Shown: positions 45,232 to 54,451 of the stretch, one piece after another | Position numbering within the stretch: position 1 is the stretch's first letter | Layout of the letters: every line of letters begins with the position of its first letter | Assembly: GCA_018818065.1 (NCBI GenBank) | Contig: JAHISV010000002.1 | Coordinates: 62,001-126,000 of the forward strand | Reading direction: 5' to 3' | Length of the DNA stretch: 64,000 bases | DNA from: Bacteroidota bacterium | GTDB taxonomy: Bacteria > Bacteroidota > Ignavibacteria > Ignavibacteriales > Melioribacteraceae | Translations under genes and position numbers: made by a program | The notes under the pieces: generated by a model | What the model was told of the DNA's origin: nothing | The model's database searches: none | Seen by the model: the letters and a program-made list of their open reading frames with translations, nothing else

Positions 45232-46545
45232 TTATGATGTAATAATAATATATTCTGCATTTACTTCTTTTATTTTACCACTAATAGAAGCATGAATTCT
45301 TGCTCCTAATTTCCCTTCTTCAACATCTCCAATTAAATCACCTTTTGAAACAAAAGTATTTTCAGTAACAATTGCTTTTGCCGGAGCTCCGATATGTTGT
45401 TGTAGGGGAATTTTTACAAAATCCGGTGTAAAATTAAGATCAACATAAGGAGTCTTAAACTCAAATTGAGTTACATTTAGCTTCATCATTAATTTTTTAA
45501 TCGGTACCCTTCGCCCTTCCTTTATAGGATGCACTTTGACGGGTTTGGGCTGTTCATATTTTATGTTATTCGCTCTAAGGTAATCTTTACCCTGATCACA
45601 AGCTTCCCGGGGGTAGAGATCTTCAGGACATGAATAAAGAGAACATAACCCGCAGGAGCAACACAAGGACGCGTATTGATTCCAAACAGATTCACCGGTT
45701 TTAGAAAAAGCCAACGAACGCATAACTTTATGCGGCTGAACATCGTAACCCAATAAATAGCGCGGGCACATTTCTGTGCAATAGCTGCATTGGTCACACG
45801 CTGATTTACCGATTCTGTTCATATCTTCAACGGGTCTTTCAAGTCTTTGTGCTAAGTAATGATTTCTTGGTATAACAATCAAACCCGCCGTTTTTTTCGT
45901 TATTGGAGCGTCAAGATCAAAGCTCAAACTGCCCATTAACAGGCCACTAACCATTATAGCAAAATCATCAGTAGTAAACCCCCCGGCGGCATTAATTGCA
46001 TCTCTAAAAGAAGTCCCGATCGGCACAAAAAATGAGCTTGGGTTTTTAACAAGCCCGGTAACTGTAATAAATTTTTCAGTTAAGGGAATTCCCTTGCTGG
46101 CATTGAACACGTTATAAAATGTTTCAACATTATTTACTACACATCCAACATCCAAGGGGATGCCATAGGGAGGCATTAATCTATTAGTTGCCGTGTAAAC
46201 CAATTCATATTCATCACCTGAGGGATAAAAATCCCCCAATTCTGTCATTTCGATATCAGATTCTTCTATTTCTTTCTGAATTTTTTCAATAGCCAAATGA
46301 TTCTTTGCTTTAATGCCAAAATAACCCTTTTTAGCACCTGTAGCTTTCATCATTAATTCCATACCTTCAACAATTTCAGAGGGAAAGTTAACCATCAATT
46401 CATAGTCTTTATGAATAAGGGGCTCACATTCGGCTCCATTTGCCAGAACAAATTCAACATTGGAATTTGCCTTTACATGCGTTGGAAAACCACCACCACC
46501 GGCACCAACAATACCTGCTTCAAATATTTGATCAGACAGACTCAT
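45232..46545 (-). CDS. PduS-like flavin/Fe-S oxidoreductase (RnfC-like)
   Basis: 437 residues. The N-terminal FMN/NADH-type loop AGIVGAGGGGFPTHVKA is followed by a SLBB-like region and two [4Fe-4S] motifs (ACDQCSYCTEMCP and CCSCGLCSLYSCP, about 260-310). A C-terminal barrel-sandwich-like tail ends the protein. PduS-type proteins feed electrons from NADH to cobalamin or other acceptors inside bacterial microcompartments and bind PduT. The adjacent PduT-like gene supports that role. The start overlaps the end of the SpoIIE-type phosphatase gene by 14 bases. Confidence 0.9.
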   Translation of the reverse strand: MSLSDQIFEAGIVGAGGGGFPTHVKANSNVEFVLANGAECEPLIHKDYELMVNFPSEIVEGMELMMKATGAKKGYFGIKAKNHLAIEKIQKEIEESDIEMTELGDFYPSGDEYELVYTATNRLMPPYGIPLDVGCVVNNVETFYNVFNASKGIPLTEKFITVTGLVKNPSSFFVPIGTSFRDAINAAGGFTTDDFAIMVSGLLMGSLSFDLDAPITKKTAGLIVIPRNHYLAQRLERPVEDMNRIGKSACDQCSYCTEMCPRYLLGYDVQPHKVMRSLAFSKTGESVWNQYASLCCSCGLCSLYSCPEDLYPREACDQGKDYLRANNIKYEQPKPVKVHPIKEGRRVPIKKLMMKLNVTQFEFKTPYVDLNFTPDFVKIPLQQHIGAPAKAIVTENTFVSKGDLIGDVEEGKLGARIHASISGKIKEVNAEYIIITS

Positions 46546-47782
46546 TTTTTTCCTTTCTCTTAATCACAACAAGGGTCTTATCATCCTGATACTGGCTATC
46601 ACTTGTAGAAAAATGCATAACATCCTGCAAGATCAATTGAGCAATCTCCTTGGACGATTTATCAACATTTGCAATCAAAGCTTTCTGCAACCTTTCTTCC
46701 GAGTAAAGATCGTACTTGTTATTGGCCGCTTCAACTATACCATCGCTGTATATAACTAATACATCGCCATCCTCAAAATTAACACTATCAGTCTCATATT
46801 TAGAGTGTGGCGCCGGTCCTAACAATGGTCCGGTGGGATCAAGAGTGATAATTTCATTTTTTCTTTTTTTATAAAAAAACGGAGGGTTATGCCCTGCATT
46901 TGCATAAAGGAATAATCCTTTCTTATCATTCGAAAGCTCACCATAGAACATAGTAGCAAACTTATCATCACTGAATATTTTATTTACGAGCATATTCATT
47001 CTATACATTAAGGGAGAGATTTTAATTTCAAATTCGCAAGCCATCCTTACTGCACCTGAAATATACATAGCCTCAGCAGCTGCACCAAAGCCTTTCGAAG
47101 CAGCATCTCCTACCACTATACCTAATCGATCACCATGTGCACCTATGCTTAAGTAATCGAAAAAATCCCCTCCCAATATTTCTGCAGGAACTGCAACGCC
47201 AAAAATATCATATTTATGAAAGTCCACAGCATGCTCCGGCAGGATGCTTTTCTGAATCTGCTTAGCTTTATCAATACCATCAATTAGATTTTTTTGTGTA
47301 TGTGCTAACTGGCGTTCTTTTAGTTTAGAAGTAAGAGCAGTGGCAAGAATATTCAAAGTATATCTAAGTTTTTCATTTATTTCTTCACTGTTCACGGCAA
47401 TCAAGTACTTATAGTACTTAGTGCCATTTACTTTAATTTTTTCTCCTACACCGGAAGCTGAATAGCGCAGAATTCCTTTTTGAATAAGTACTTCATCGGT
47501 TTCATCTGCTAAAATAGTCCTTTCTTCTGCTACTTCAGCAAAATAGGGAAAATCAGAAATCTTTTGGACATGATTTTCATCAATTTTTTCAACATTGCCT
47601 GCCTGGTAGAGAAGTTTATAGTGTTGTTGCTGAGGAATTAATTCCCATAGTCTGCCACCAGTAACTCCTACACTATCATTGTTAACAATTTGTTGAACAA
47701 TCATAATTAATAAATCTTTGTCACTTTTACATTTTTCCGAAGCGACTGTTTCAATAGTTCTATATAGTTTTTTCTGATCCAT
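46532..47782 (-). CDS. GAF-like / PP2C-type SpoIIE phosphatase
   Basis: 416 residues. The N-terminal sensory region (about 1-165) is GAF-like. A helical linker (KQIQKSILPEHA) precedes a PP2C-type SpoIIE phosphatase domain (about 195-410) with GGDFFDYLSIG, GDAASKGFGAAAEA, NAGHNPPFFY, IYSDGIVEA and QYQDDKTLVVI. The Asp residues for the metal site are present. Such enzymes (RsbU type) dephosphorylate anti-anti-sigma factors in partner-switching pathways. It heads and overlaps the pduS-pduT pair, which suggests joint control, but no anti-sigma or antagonist gene is nearby. Confidence 0.9.
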   Translation of the reverse strand: MDQKKLYRTIETVASEKCKSDKDLLIMIVQQIVNNDSVGVTGGRLWELIPQQQHYKLLYQAGNVEKIDENHVQKISDFPYFAEVAEERTILADETDEVLIQKGILRYSASGVGEKIKVNGTKYYKYLIAVNSEEINEKLRYTLNILATALTSKLKERQLAHTQKNLIDGIDKAKQIQKSILPEHAVDFHKYDIFGVAVPAEILGGDFFDYLSIGAHGDRLGIVVGDAASKGFGAAAEAMYISGAVRMACEFEIKISPLMYRMNMLVNKIFSDDKFATMFYGELSNDKKGLFLYANAGHNPPFFYKKRKNEIITLDPTGPLLGPAPHSKYETDSVNFEDGDVLVIYSDGIVEAANNKYDLYSEERLQKALIANVDKSSKEIAQLILQDVMHFSTSDSQYQDDKTLVVIKRKEKNESV

Positions 47783-47940
47783 TATTTGAATTTTATCTCT
47801 GATTATTGGGTATAAACTAAGTTGAAATTTATTACTATGATTAGTCTAATGCAAGGTATCTATAACCATTATATTAGATATGGCACCACTTTCGCTCACC
47901 AACCATTTAGATTGATGAGCAAAAAATTCTTTCACTGAAT

Positions 47941-49206
47941 CTATTGAATGAATGTGCTGATGACTTTTCTAATTGCCTCTTTACAAACATCATTAAACTC
48001 ATTTGATTTGAAGGTTCTCATAATACTGTCAAATGTAGGTCTGTATACGCCCTCATCTGCATACCCGGCTCCTTCAAATGCCCCATATGTTTTATGATAC
48101 ATCTCGTGAGATGGAGTTGGAAGCGGTGTATTTTCATCAACCATCTGTTTCCATTTGCTATCAAAATCAGTTAACGTTGTTATGTTAGGTTCCCAAGGTT
48201 CAATATCCTTTGGATAATAATCCTGATAAGTAGGGTCGTTTCCATATTCATCGGCCAGTCCGGCAAGACCATGTCCAAATTCGTGAATGAATATTTGATT
48301 GGTTACAGCGTGGTGAGCAGCTGTTAGCGAGTAATAATTATATATAGCACCGCCACCATATTTTTCTGTATTAACAATTATATAAATCTGGTCGTAAGGT
48401 GCGTTCGCTGCAACATTACGAACTTTATGATAATCAGTAGTCATCAAATACCGTTCACTTCTAAAAGTGTAGAAGTTTGAATTAAGCAGAGTTTTCTTCC
48501 AGATTGAATCACCCGGGATATCAGTTCCTGACTCTTGTGAGGGAGCGTTTATTCCCCAAACATTGATATCATCTTTGAACTCATCAAAGGGTGAATAGCT
48601 AAATAGATATTCAACCATCTTATTACAATCTTCTTTGAACAATTCCATTTCATCTGCCGCGTAACCCTCAGGAAGAAGTAAAATGTCCAGCTTTGTATGA
48701 GGGTCTCCGCTGTAATGGACTTTGAAATTTGCAAAAACTTCTTTTCCTTCTTTTCGAATCATGTAATCATTCGGGTCAACAATGTATTCAAATATCTTCC
48801 CAAAATTATTACGGCGATCTCTTTTATAAAGCTCAACGCGTGCTTCCATCTTTGGATACGGAAATATTATTGTACCATCGAATGAGCGTTTAGTGGTTTT
48901 AGCTTCCTCAGTTGATTGCCATTCCTGATAAAGATGATTAAATCCTCGTGAATAAATCATAATGTTGGATTTAACATCAAAAACCTTAAAGAAATAATTA
49001 CCATAAACAAGTTGATCAATCAATTGAGTCTTCGATCCACCCCAATAAGGCTCTTCAATAATATCTTTTAAGGAAATTATTTCCGATGTTCGATCACCTG
49101 TATGTAAGATGTCAATTCGCAAAGATTTATCAACAAAATAATTATCAAAACTTACTTGCGCCGATACGCCTGTTACTAGCAATAGAATAAATAATAATTT
49201 TTTCAA
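47941..49206 (-). CDS. Secreted M64-family metallopeptidase
   Basis: 421 residues with an N-terminal signal peptide (LLFILLLVTGVSAQ). A beta-rich N-terminal domain (about 20-165) includes DNYFVDKSLRIDILHTGDR. The peptidase M64 domain (about 170-400) has ILLLPEGYAADEM at its entry and the zinc motif HEFGHGLAGLADEYG (about 282-296). The family includes the Clostridium ramosum IgA peptidase, but most members have unknown substrates. There is no C-terminal type IX sorting domain, so it is probably periplasmic or released. The 158-base region upstream (47783-47940) contains no other gene I can see. Confidence 0.9.
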   Translation of the reverse strand: MKKLLFILLLVTGVSAQVSFDNYFVDKSLRIDILHTGDRTSEIISLKDIIEEPYWGGSKTQLIDQLVYGNYFFKVFDVKSNIMIYSRGFNHLYQEWQSTEEAKTTKRSFDGTIIFPYPKMEARVELYKRDRRNNFGKIFEYIVDPNDYMIRKEGKEVFANFKVHYSGDPHTKLDILLLPEGYAADEMELFKEDCNKMVEYLFSYSPFDEFKDDINVWGINAPSQESGTDIPGDSIWKKTLLNSNFYTFRSERYLMTTDYHKVRNVAANAPYDQIYIIVNTEKYGGGAIYNYYSLTAAHHAVTNQIFIHEFGHGLAGLADEYGNDPTYQDYYPKDIEPWEPNITTLTDFDSKWKQMVDENTPLPTPSHEMYHKTYGAFEGAGYADEGVYRPTFDSIMRTFKSNEFNDVCKEAIRKVISTFIQ

Positions 49207-49224
49207 GATTCCCCCGAATCAGTT

Positions 49225-49800
49225 TTATTTTATTTTACGTGAACCTGGTTTAACTAATTCCAATCCTTCTTTACAGATTGGACAATTGTCAGGTTCGTAT
49301 GATATTACTTCCAATTGTAATGTGCTTTTCATGGGGACACCAAAATCAGCTTTACCATTACTCCGATCCACAATAACACCAACACCAACAACAACGGCTC
49401 CCTTTTCTTTGGCAATATCAATAACTTCCTGCACGGAACCGCCAGTGGTAACAACATCTTCACAAACTAATACTCTCTCGCCTTTCTTAATCTCGAAACT
49501 TCTTCTTAAAGTCATTTTTTTATCTTCGCGTTCAGCCCAAATAAAACGAGCACCTAATTGCCTTGCTACTTCCTGTCCCACAACTATTCCGCCGATTGCA
49601 GGGGCAATAACTGTTTCAATATTTTTGTCTTTATATTCCTCAGCTAAAACCTGACAAATTTCTGAAGTTTGCTTTGTGTATTGTAAAACTTGAGCACACT
49701 GAAAATATTTGTTGCTGTGTCTGCCTGATGTTAGTAAAAAATGCCCTTCAAGTAAAGCATTTGTACTTTTAAACGTTTCTAATATTTTTTCGTCAGTCAT
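49225..49800 (-). CDS. pyrE: Orotate phosphoribosyltransferase
   Basis: 191 residues from ATG 49800; an in-frame TTG at 49815 would add five residues. PRTase features are LTSGRHSNKYFQCAQ, PAIGGIVVGQEVA and the PRPP loop VLVCEDVVTTGGSVQEV near residue 115. The enzyme joins orotate to PRPP in pyrimidine synthesis. The C-terminal extension NCPICKEGLELVKPGSRK is found in a subset of bacterial PyrE proteins and looks like a CxxC metal knuckle. It overlaps the end of the pterin dehydratase gene by eight bases, so the pair is coupled. Confidence 0.94.
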   Translation of the reverse strand: MTDEKILETFKSTNALLEGHFLLTSGRHSNKYFQCAQVLQYTKQTSEICQVLAEEYKDKNIETVIAPAIGGIVVGQEVARQLGARFIWAEREDKKMTLRRSFEIKKGERVLVCEDVVTTGGSVQEVIDIAKEKGAVVVGVGVIVDRSNGKADFGVPMKSTLQLEVISYEPDNCPICKEGLELVKPGSRKIK

Positions 49801-50080
49801 TCTTAATTTTCTCAATTTTAGTTAATAATTCAAAATCTTTTTCAGTCACCCCACCCTCGCTATGAGTAGAGAGTGTTACTTTAACTCTATTCCAGGAGTG
49901 TAAAAGAATATCGGGATGATGATCCATTTTCTCGGACTCGATGCCAATTTCTACAATAAAAGCAATAGCCCTTGAAAAATCCTTACAAATATACTCTTTA
50001 AAAAGAAAATCGCCTGAATAATTCCATTCACAATGAATTTCCAGGCGATCTCTTATAATTTCTTCAGTTAGCTTTGCCAT
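49793..50080 (-). CDS. 4a-hydroxytetrahydrobiopterin dehydratase (PCD/DCoH family)
   Basis: 95 residues. The family signature HHPDILLHSWNRVKVTLSTH (about 53-72) is present, including the His-His-Pro-Asp active site, followed by EGGVTEKDFELL. PCD dehydrates the carbinolamine formed by pterin-dependent aromatic hydroxylases. No phenylalanine hydroxylase is nearby, and some PCD homologues have been linked to molybdopterin metabolism instead. The gene sits eight bases after clpC and overlaps pyrE. Confidence 0.92.
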   Translation of the reverse strand: MAKLTEEIIRDRLEIHCEWNYSGDFLFKEYICKDFSRAIAFIVEIGIESEKMDHHPDILLHSWNRVKVTLSTHSEGGVTEKDFELLTKIEKIKND

Positions 50081-50088
50081 TATTGGGT

Positions 50089-52644
50089 TTATTTGCCTTC
50101 TGTATCCTCATTAATGGTAGCATCAGGAACTTCCGCATTTAAATCGTCATCATCATCCAATTCAGTGTTGCTGCCGATTTTTTTGGAAATGAAGTGAAGT
50201 TCATCAGCATTTTTTTTGTGCTTTACTATTATTTTTTCACCTTCTTTAATACTTTGCATCAATAATTCTTCTGCCAAAGGGTCTTCAACAAATCTCTGAA
50301 TTGCCCGTTTCAATGGTCTGGCACCAAACTTCTCGTCAAATCCTTTGTCGGCTAGGAACTCATGAGCACTTTTGTGCAATTCTATTTCCATTTTCTGCTC
50401 TTTCAAATTTGCAATCAGATCGCGCATCTCAACACTTATAATATTCTTAATGTCTTCCTTATCAAGATTTCTAAAAACAATTGTATCATCAATTCTATTA
50501 ACAAACTCGGGATTGAAAAGGCGTTTCATGGCATCTTCAACTGTATCTTTTAAGTGTTTATACTTATCAGTATCATCACCACCACCAAAGCCATAACCAC
50601 CCGTGGCTTTTATCTCTTTAGTACCAACGTTGGAGGTCATAATGATAATTGTATTCTTAAAATCTATTCTACGTCCAAGACTATCAGTAACCTGACCGTC
50701 ATCAAGTACTTGTAGAAGTATATTAAAAACATCGGGATGAGCTTTTTCTATTTCATCAAAAAGAACCACAGAATATGGTTTTCTTCTAACTCTTTCTGTT
50801 AATTGCCCGCCTTCTTCATACCCAACATATCCGGGAGGTGCACCTACAAGACGTGAGACAGCATACTTCTCCATATACTCACTCATATCAATTCTTATCA
50901 ATGCGTCCTCTGTATCGAATAAATAACGGGCTAATACCTTAGCAAGCTCCGTCTTTCCAACACCAGTAGGTCCAAGAAAAATAAAACTACCGATTGGTTT
51001 GTTCGGACTCTTCAATCCGGCTCTGGTTCTTCTAATAGCTTTTGTTAACTTGGCTATCGCTTCATCCTGACCAATAATTTTTTCCTTAAGAACTTTATCC
51101 ATCTTCATTAATTTTTCGGATTCAGCCTGAACTACACGTTTTACCGGAATACCTGTCATCATCGCTACAACAGTAGCTATGTCTTCTTCAGTTACGTCAT
51201 CTATCTGGTCTTTGGTTTTAGTATCCCACTCTTTTTTTGCCACTTCCAAATCAGATTGTAGTTGACGCTCAGTATCACGTAATCTTGCAGCTTCTTCGTA
51301 ATCCTGATGTTTAACAACACGAATTTTATCTTTTCTTACTTCCTCAATTTTGCCTTCTAATACAAGAATTTCTTCAGAAACAGTAAAGTTTCCCATATGA
51401 ACTCTTGAACCTGCTTCGTCAAGCACATCAATTGCCTTGTCTGGCAGATAACGATCTGTAATATATCTGTCACTCATTCTAACTGAGTTAATAATTGCTT
51501 CGTCAGAATATCTAACGTGATGATGCTCTTCGTACTTAAATTTAATATGATTGAGAATCTGAATAGTTTCATCAACTGTTGGAGGCTCCACCATAACTTT
51601 CTGAAATCTTCTATCTAAAGCACCATCAGTTTCAACAAACTTTCTGTATTCATCAAGAGTTGTAGCACCGATACATTGAATGTCGCCACGAGCAAGTGCA
51701 GGTTTGAACATATTTGAGGCGTCTAGCGAACCAGAAGCACCACCGGCGCCTACTAATGTGTGAAGCTCATCAATAAATAATATTACGTCTTCCGCTTTTT
51801 CAAGTTCGGTCATAAGAGCTTTCATACGCTCTTCGAATTGACCACGATACTTTGTCCCTGCAACAAGACCAGCAAGATCGAGAGTTACAACTCTCTTATC
51901 CTGAAGAATTCTGGGTACCTTGCGCTGAATAATTTTCAGGGCTAAACCTTCGGCAATGGCAGTTTTACCAACACCTGGCTCACCTATTAAAACAGGATTG
52001 TTTTTCTTTCTGCGACTTAGAACCTGCGCCACACGTTCTATTTCTTTTTCACGACCAACAACCGGATCAAGTTTATCTTCCTGAGCGTATTTTGTTAAGT
52101 CTCTGCCGAAATTGTCAAGAACCGGTGTCTTTGTCTTATCCTGCTTTTTTCCGCCTTGAGCTGGTTGTCCACTACCTTCACCTTGCGAATAGCTTTTCTC
52201 GCTGCTTTTGCTGGATAGGATGTTATTCAATTCTGCTCTGGCGTTATCGTAATTAACATTGAACTGATGTAAAATCTGGGTAGCAATATTATCTTCATCT
52301 CTCAGAAGAGAAAGTAGAATATGTTCTGTGCCAATAACATCAGACTTATATATTTTTGATTCAATCTGAGTAATTTTTAGAACCTTCTCAGCCTGCTTCG
52401 TTAATGGAATGTTTCCAATGGTTAGAGTACCACCGGAAGTTCTAACTGTATCTTCAATAGCTTTCTTTAGTTTAATCAAATCAACGTCAATATTACGAAG
52501 AATTTTTACGGCAACACCTTGTCCTTCTCTAACTATTCCTAACAACAGGTGTTCAGTTCCTATGTAATCATGCCCCAATCTCAGAGCTTCTTCTCTGCTG
52601 AGCCTAATCACTTCCTGTACACGTTCCGAAAAGTTGCCTTCCAT
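50089..52644 (-). CDS. clpC: ClpC-type ATP-dependent protease ATPase
   Basis: 851 residues. Two Clp-N repeats (about 1-145, starting [20 protein letters not shown]), AAA+ D1 with [14 protein letters not shown] near 215, a UVR/middle coiled-coil domain ([15 protein letters not shown] near 430), AAA+ D2 with [16 protein letters not shown] near 555 and a D2-small domain ending in an acidic tail. It unfolds substrates and hands them to ClpP; clpP is not in the window. AAGGAA before the ATG supports the start. The intergenic region to floA is divergent. Confidence 0.95.
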   Translation of the reverse strand: MEGNFSERVQEVIRLSREEALRLGHDYIGTEHLLLGIVREGQGVAVKILRNIDVDLIKLKKAIEDTVRTSGGTLTIGNIPLTKQAEKVLKITQIESKIYKSDVIGTEHILLSLLRDEDNIATQILHQFNVNYDNARAELNNILSSKSSEKSYSQGEGSGQPAQGGKKQDKTKTPVLDNFGRDLTKYAQEDKLDPVVGREKEIERVAQVLSRRKKNNPVLIGEPGVGKTAIAEGLALKIIQRKVPRILQDKRVVTLDLAGLVAGTKYRGQFEERMKALMTELEKAEDVILFIDELHTLVGAGGASGSLDASNMFKPALARGDIQCIGATTLDEYRKFVETDGALDRRFQKVMVEPPTVDETIQILNHIKFKYEEHHHVRYSDEAIINSVRMSDRYITDRYLPDKAIDVLDEAGSRVHMGNFTVSEEILVLEGKIEEVRKDKIRVVKHQDYEEAARLRDTERQLQSDLEVAKKEWDTKTKDQIDDVTEEDIATVVAMMTGIPVKRVVQAESEKLMKMDKVLKEKIIGQDEAIAKLTKAIRRTRAGLKSPNKPIGSFIFLGPTGVGKTELAKVLARYLFDTEDALIRIDMSEYMEKYAVSRLVGAPPGYVGYEEGGQLTERVRRKPYSVVLFDEIEKAHPDVFNILLQVLDDGQVTDSLGRRIDFKNTIIIMTSNVGTKEIKATGGYGFGGGDDTDKYKHLKDTVEDAMKRLFNPEFVNRIDDTIVFRNLDKEDIKNIISVEMRDLIANLKEQKMEIELHKSAHEFLADKGFDEKFGARPLKRAIQRFVEDPLAEELLMQSIKEGEKIIVKHKKNADELHFISKKIGSNTELDDDDDLNAEVPDATINEDTEGK

Positions 52645-52714
52645 GATATAATTCCTTTTTTTATCTACAAATTACAACAGTAAGTATACACAAATTGTTT
52701 CAAACGAAATATAC

Positions 52715-52735
52715 TGATTGGTAGTACCCCAATCA
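52715..52735. promoter_or_regulatory. Inverted repeat in the clpC-floA divergent region
   Basis: TGATTGG-TAGTACC-CCAATCA, a perfect 7-bp stem with a seven-base loop about 70 bases upstream of clpC. It could be an operator or leader hairpin for clpC. It is not a CIRCE or CtsR site by sequence. The rest of 52645-52926 is AT-rich with no clear promoter match. Confidence 0.3.
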
Positions 52736-52926
52736 AGGATGTATAAACACACTATTAAACTTTGGAATTCCTAAAATGCATAATTTGTTTAAAAATTGTT
52801 ATTAATTGCCGATTCGCTTCAGAAACTTAATGAGAATAAGATTGTAATAAACAGGTCAAAACTTTAACTTACGATCAGAATTAAAGTCCTTGAATAATTA
52901 TCAAATAGAGTAGGAGTACAGAACGT

Positions 52927-53925
52927 ATGAATGATGTAATGGGCCAACTTGGAATTTTCATAATAATTCCAATAATATTTTTCATAATTATGCTGATGTA
53001 TTTTGTCCCCTTCGGACTTTATATCACAGCATATTTCTCTGGCGTTAAAATTAGAATGTTTAAAGATTTAGTTGGAATGAGACTTAGAAAAGTGTCTCCT
53101 CCGGTTATTGTAAGAAGTATGATTTCAGCTTCAAAAGCTGGTATACCTGTAGAATCAGATAAGTTAGAAGCACATTATCTTGCAGGCGGTAATGTAATTA
53201 AAGTAGTTAATGCACTTATATCAGCAAGCAAAGCGAATCTACCACTAACATTTGAAAAAGCTGCGGCAATTGATCTTGCAGGTAGAGATGTTCTGGAAGC
53301 AGTTAAAATGTCCGTGCTCCCAAAGGTGATTGAAACTCCTTTAGTTGCTGCTGTTGCAAAAGATGGTATTCAATTGAAAGCTATTGCAAGAATTACTGTA
53401 AGAACAAATATTGAAAGATTAGTCGGTGGTGCCGGTGAAGCAACAATTTTAGCCAGAGTTGGTGAAGGTATCGTTTCGACTATAGGTTCCAGTGCTAGTC
53501 ATAAAGATGTTCTTGAAAATCCTGACAGCATTTCTAAAGTGGTCTTAGCAAAGGGTTTAGATGCCGGTACTGCATTTGAAATATTGTCAATTGACATTGC
53601 TGATGTTGATGTTGGTGTAAATATTGGTGCTATCTTACAAACTGATCAGGCAGAAGCTGATCTTAAAGTTGCACGTGCAAAAGCCGAAGAAAGAAGAGCC
53701 GCTGCTGTTGCAGTTGAACAGGAAATGACTGCAGAAGTACAAAAAATGAGAGCCAAGGTTGTTGAAGCTGAAGCTGAAATTCCAAAAGCAATTGCTGAGG
53801 CATTTCGTTCAGGTAATCTTGGAATTATGGATTATTATAACCTTAGGAATATTCAGGCTGATACTGATATGAGAAATTCAATATCTGACGAAGGCACAAC
53901 AAAAGATAAGGGAACTGATGGATAA
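52927..53925 (+). CDS. floA: Flotillin-like protein FloA
   Basis: 332 residues. An N-terminal membrane hairpin ([21 protein letters not shown]) precedes a SPFH-like core with [19 protein letters not shown] and [22 protein letters not shown]-terminal Glu/Ala-rich coiled coil ([20 protein letters not shown]) follows. FloA organises membrane microdomains in characterised bacteria. Length and sequence are those of the UPF0365/FloA family. It overlaps the following small membrane-protein gene by eight bases, and that gene overlaps the helicase gene, so all three are likely one operon. Confidence 0.94.
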   Translation: MNDVMGQLGIFIIIPIIFFIIMLMYFVPFGLYITAYFSGVKIRMFKDLVGMRLRKVSPPVIVRSMISASKAGIPVESDKLEAHYLAGGNVIKVVNALISASKANLPLTFEKAAAIDLAGRDVLEAVKMSVLPKVIETPLVAAVAKDGIQLKAIARITVRTNIERLVGGAGEATILARVGEGIVSTIGSSASHKDVLENPDSISKVVLAKGLDAGTAFEILSIDIADVDVGVNIGAILQTDQAEADLKVARAKAEERRAAAVAVEQEMTAEVQKMRAKVVEAEAEIPKAIAEAFRSGNLGIMDYYNLRNIQADTDMRNSISDEGTTKDKGTDG

Positions 53926-54451
53926 CATTGGTGAAATACTGATTTTTGCCATTTTCATTATTATTAGCATTTTTAATTCAATTGCTAAAAAGAAGAGAAA
54001 AGAAGCAAAAAGTCAGGAGGAATCGACTGTTTCAGAGTCCAGACCGGAAGCGCCAAGGGAAAGAGCAAGAAGCATTCTGGACGATATCTTTAATGATGTG
54101 CCGGAAAAAAGGGACCCCGAGTATAATTATGGTGGCTCCGGGGATACATATCATGACCATAGCTGGGATCCGGCTGAAGAATTTGGACTGAAAACTGTAA
54201 AACCTGCTCCTGTTACAGAAATTAAAGGAACAATAGCTTCAACCCAGAATCGGTATAATGATATAATGAAAGAAATGGAATTGAAAAAATTACGAAAATC
54301 GGAGCCTGTTTTAGTTGAATATAATAAACCAAAATCCAATAAATCTATTCGGAAGAATAAATTCGCACGAATATTGCATAATCCGGAATCGTTAAAGGAA
54401 TACATTCTTGTCTCTGCTATCCTCGATAAACCAAAGGCACTTCGGAAATAA
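53918..54451 (+). CDS. Small membrane-anchored protein, unknown function
   Basis: 177 residues. One N-terminal transmembrane helix ([20 protein letters not shown]) is followed by a charged, probably disordered cytoplasmic region. The basic C-terminal segment contains [25 protein letters not shown], a pattern seen at the end of several short flotillin-neighbour proteins of this phylum. I do not recognise a named family. Overlaps of eight bases with floA and one base with the helicase gene (TAATG) suggest tight coupling, so a membrane-microdomain accessory role is possible. Confidence 0.75.
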   Translation: MDNIGEILIFAIFIIISIFNSIAKKKRKEAKSQEESTVSESRPEAPRERARSILDDIFNDVPEKRDPEYNYGGSGDTYHDHSWDPAEEFGLKTVKPAPVTEIKGTIASTQNRYNDIMKEMELKKLRKSEPVLVEYNKPKSNKSIRKNKFARILHNPESLKEYILVSAILDKPKALRK

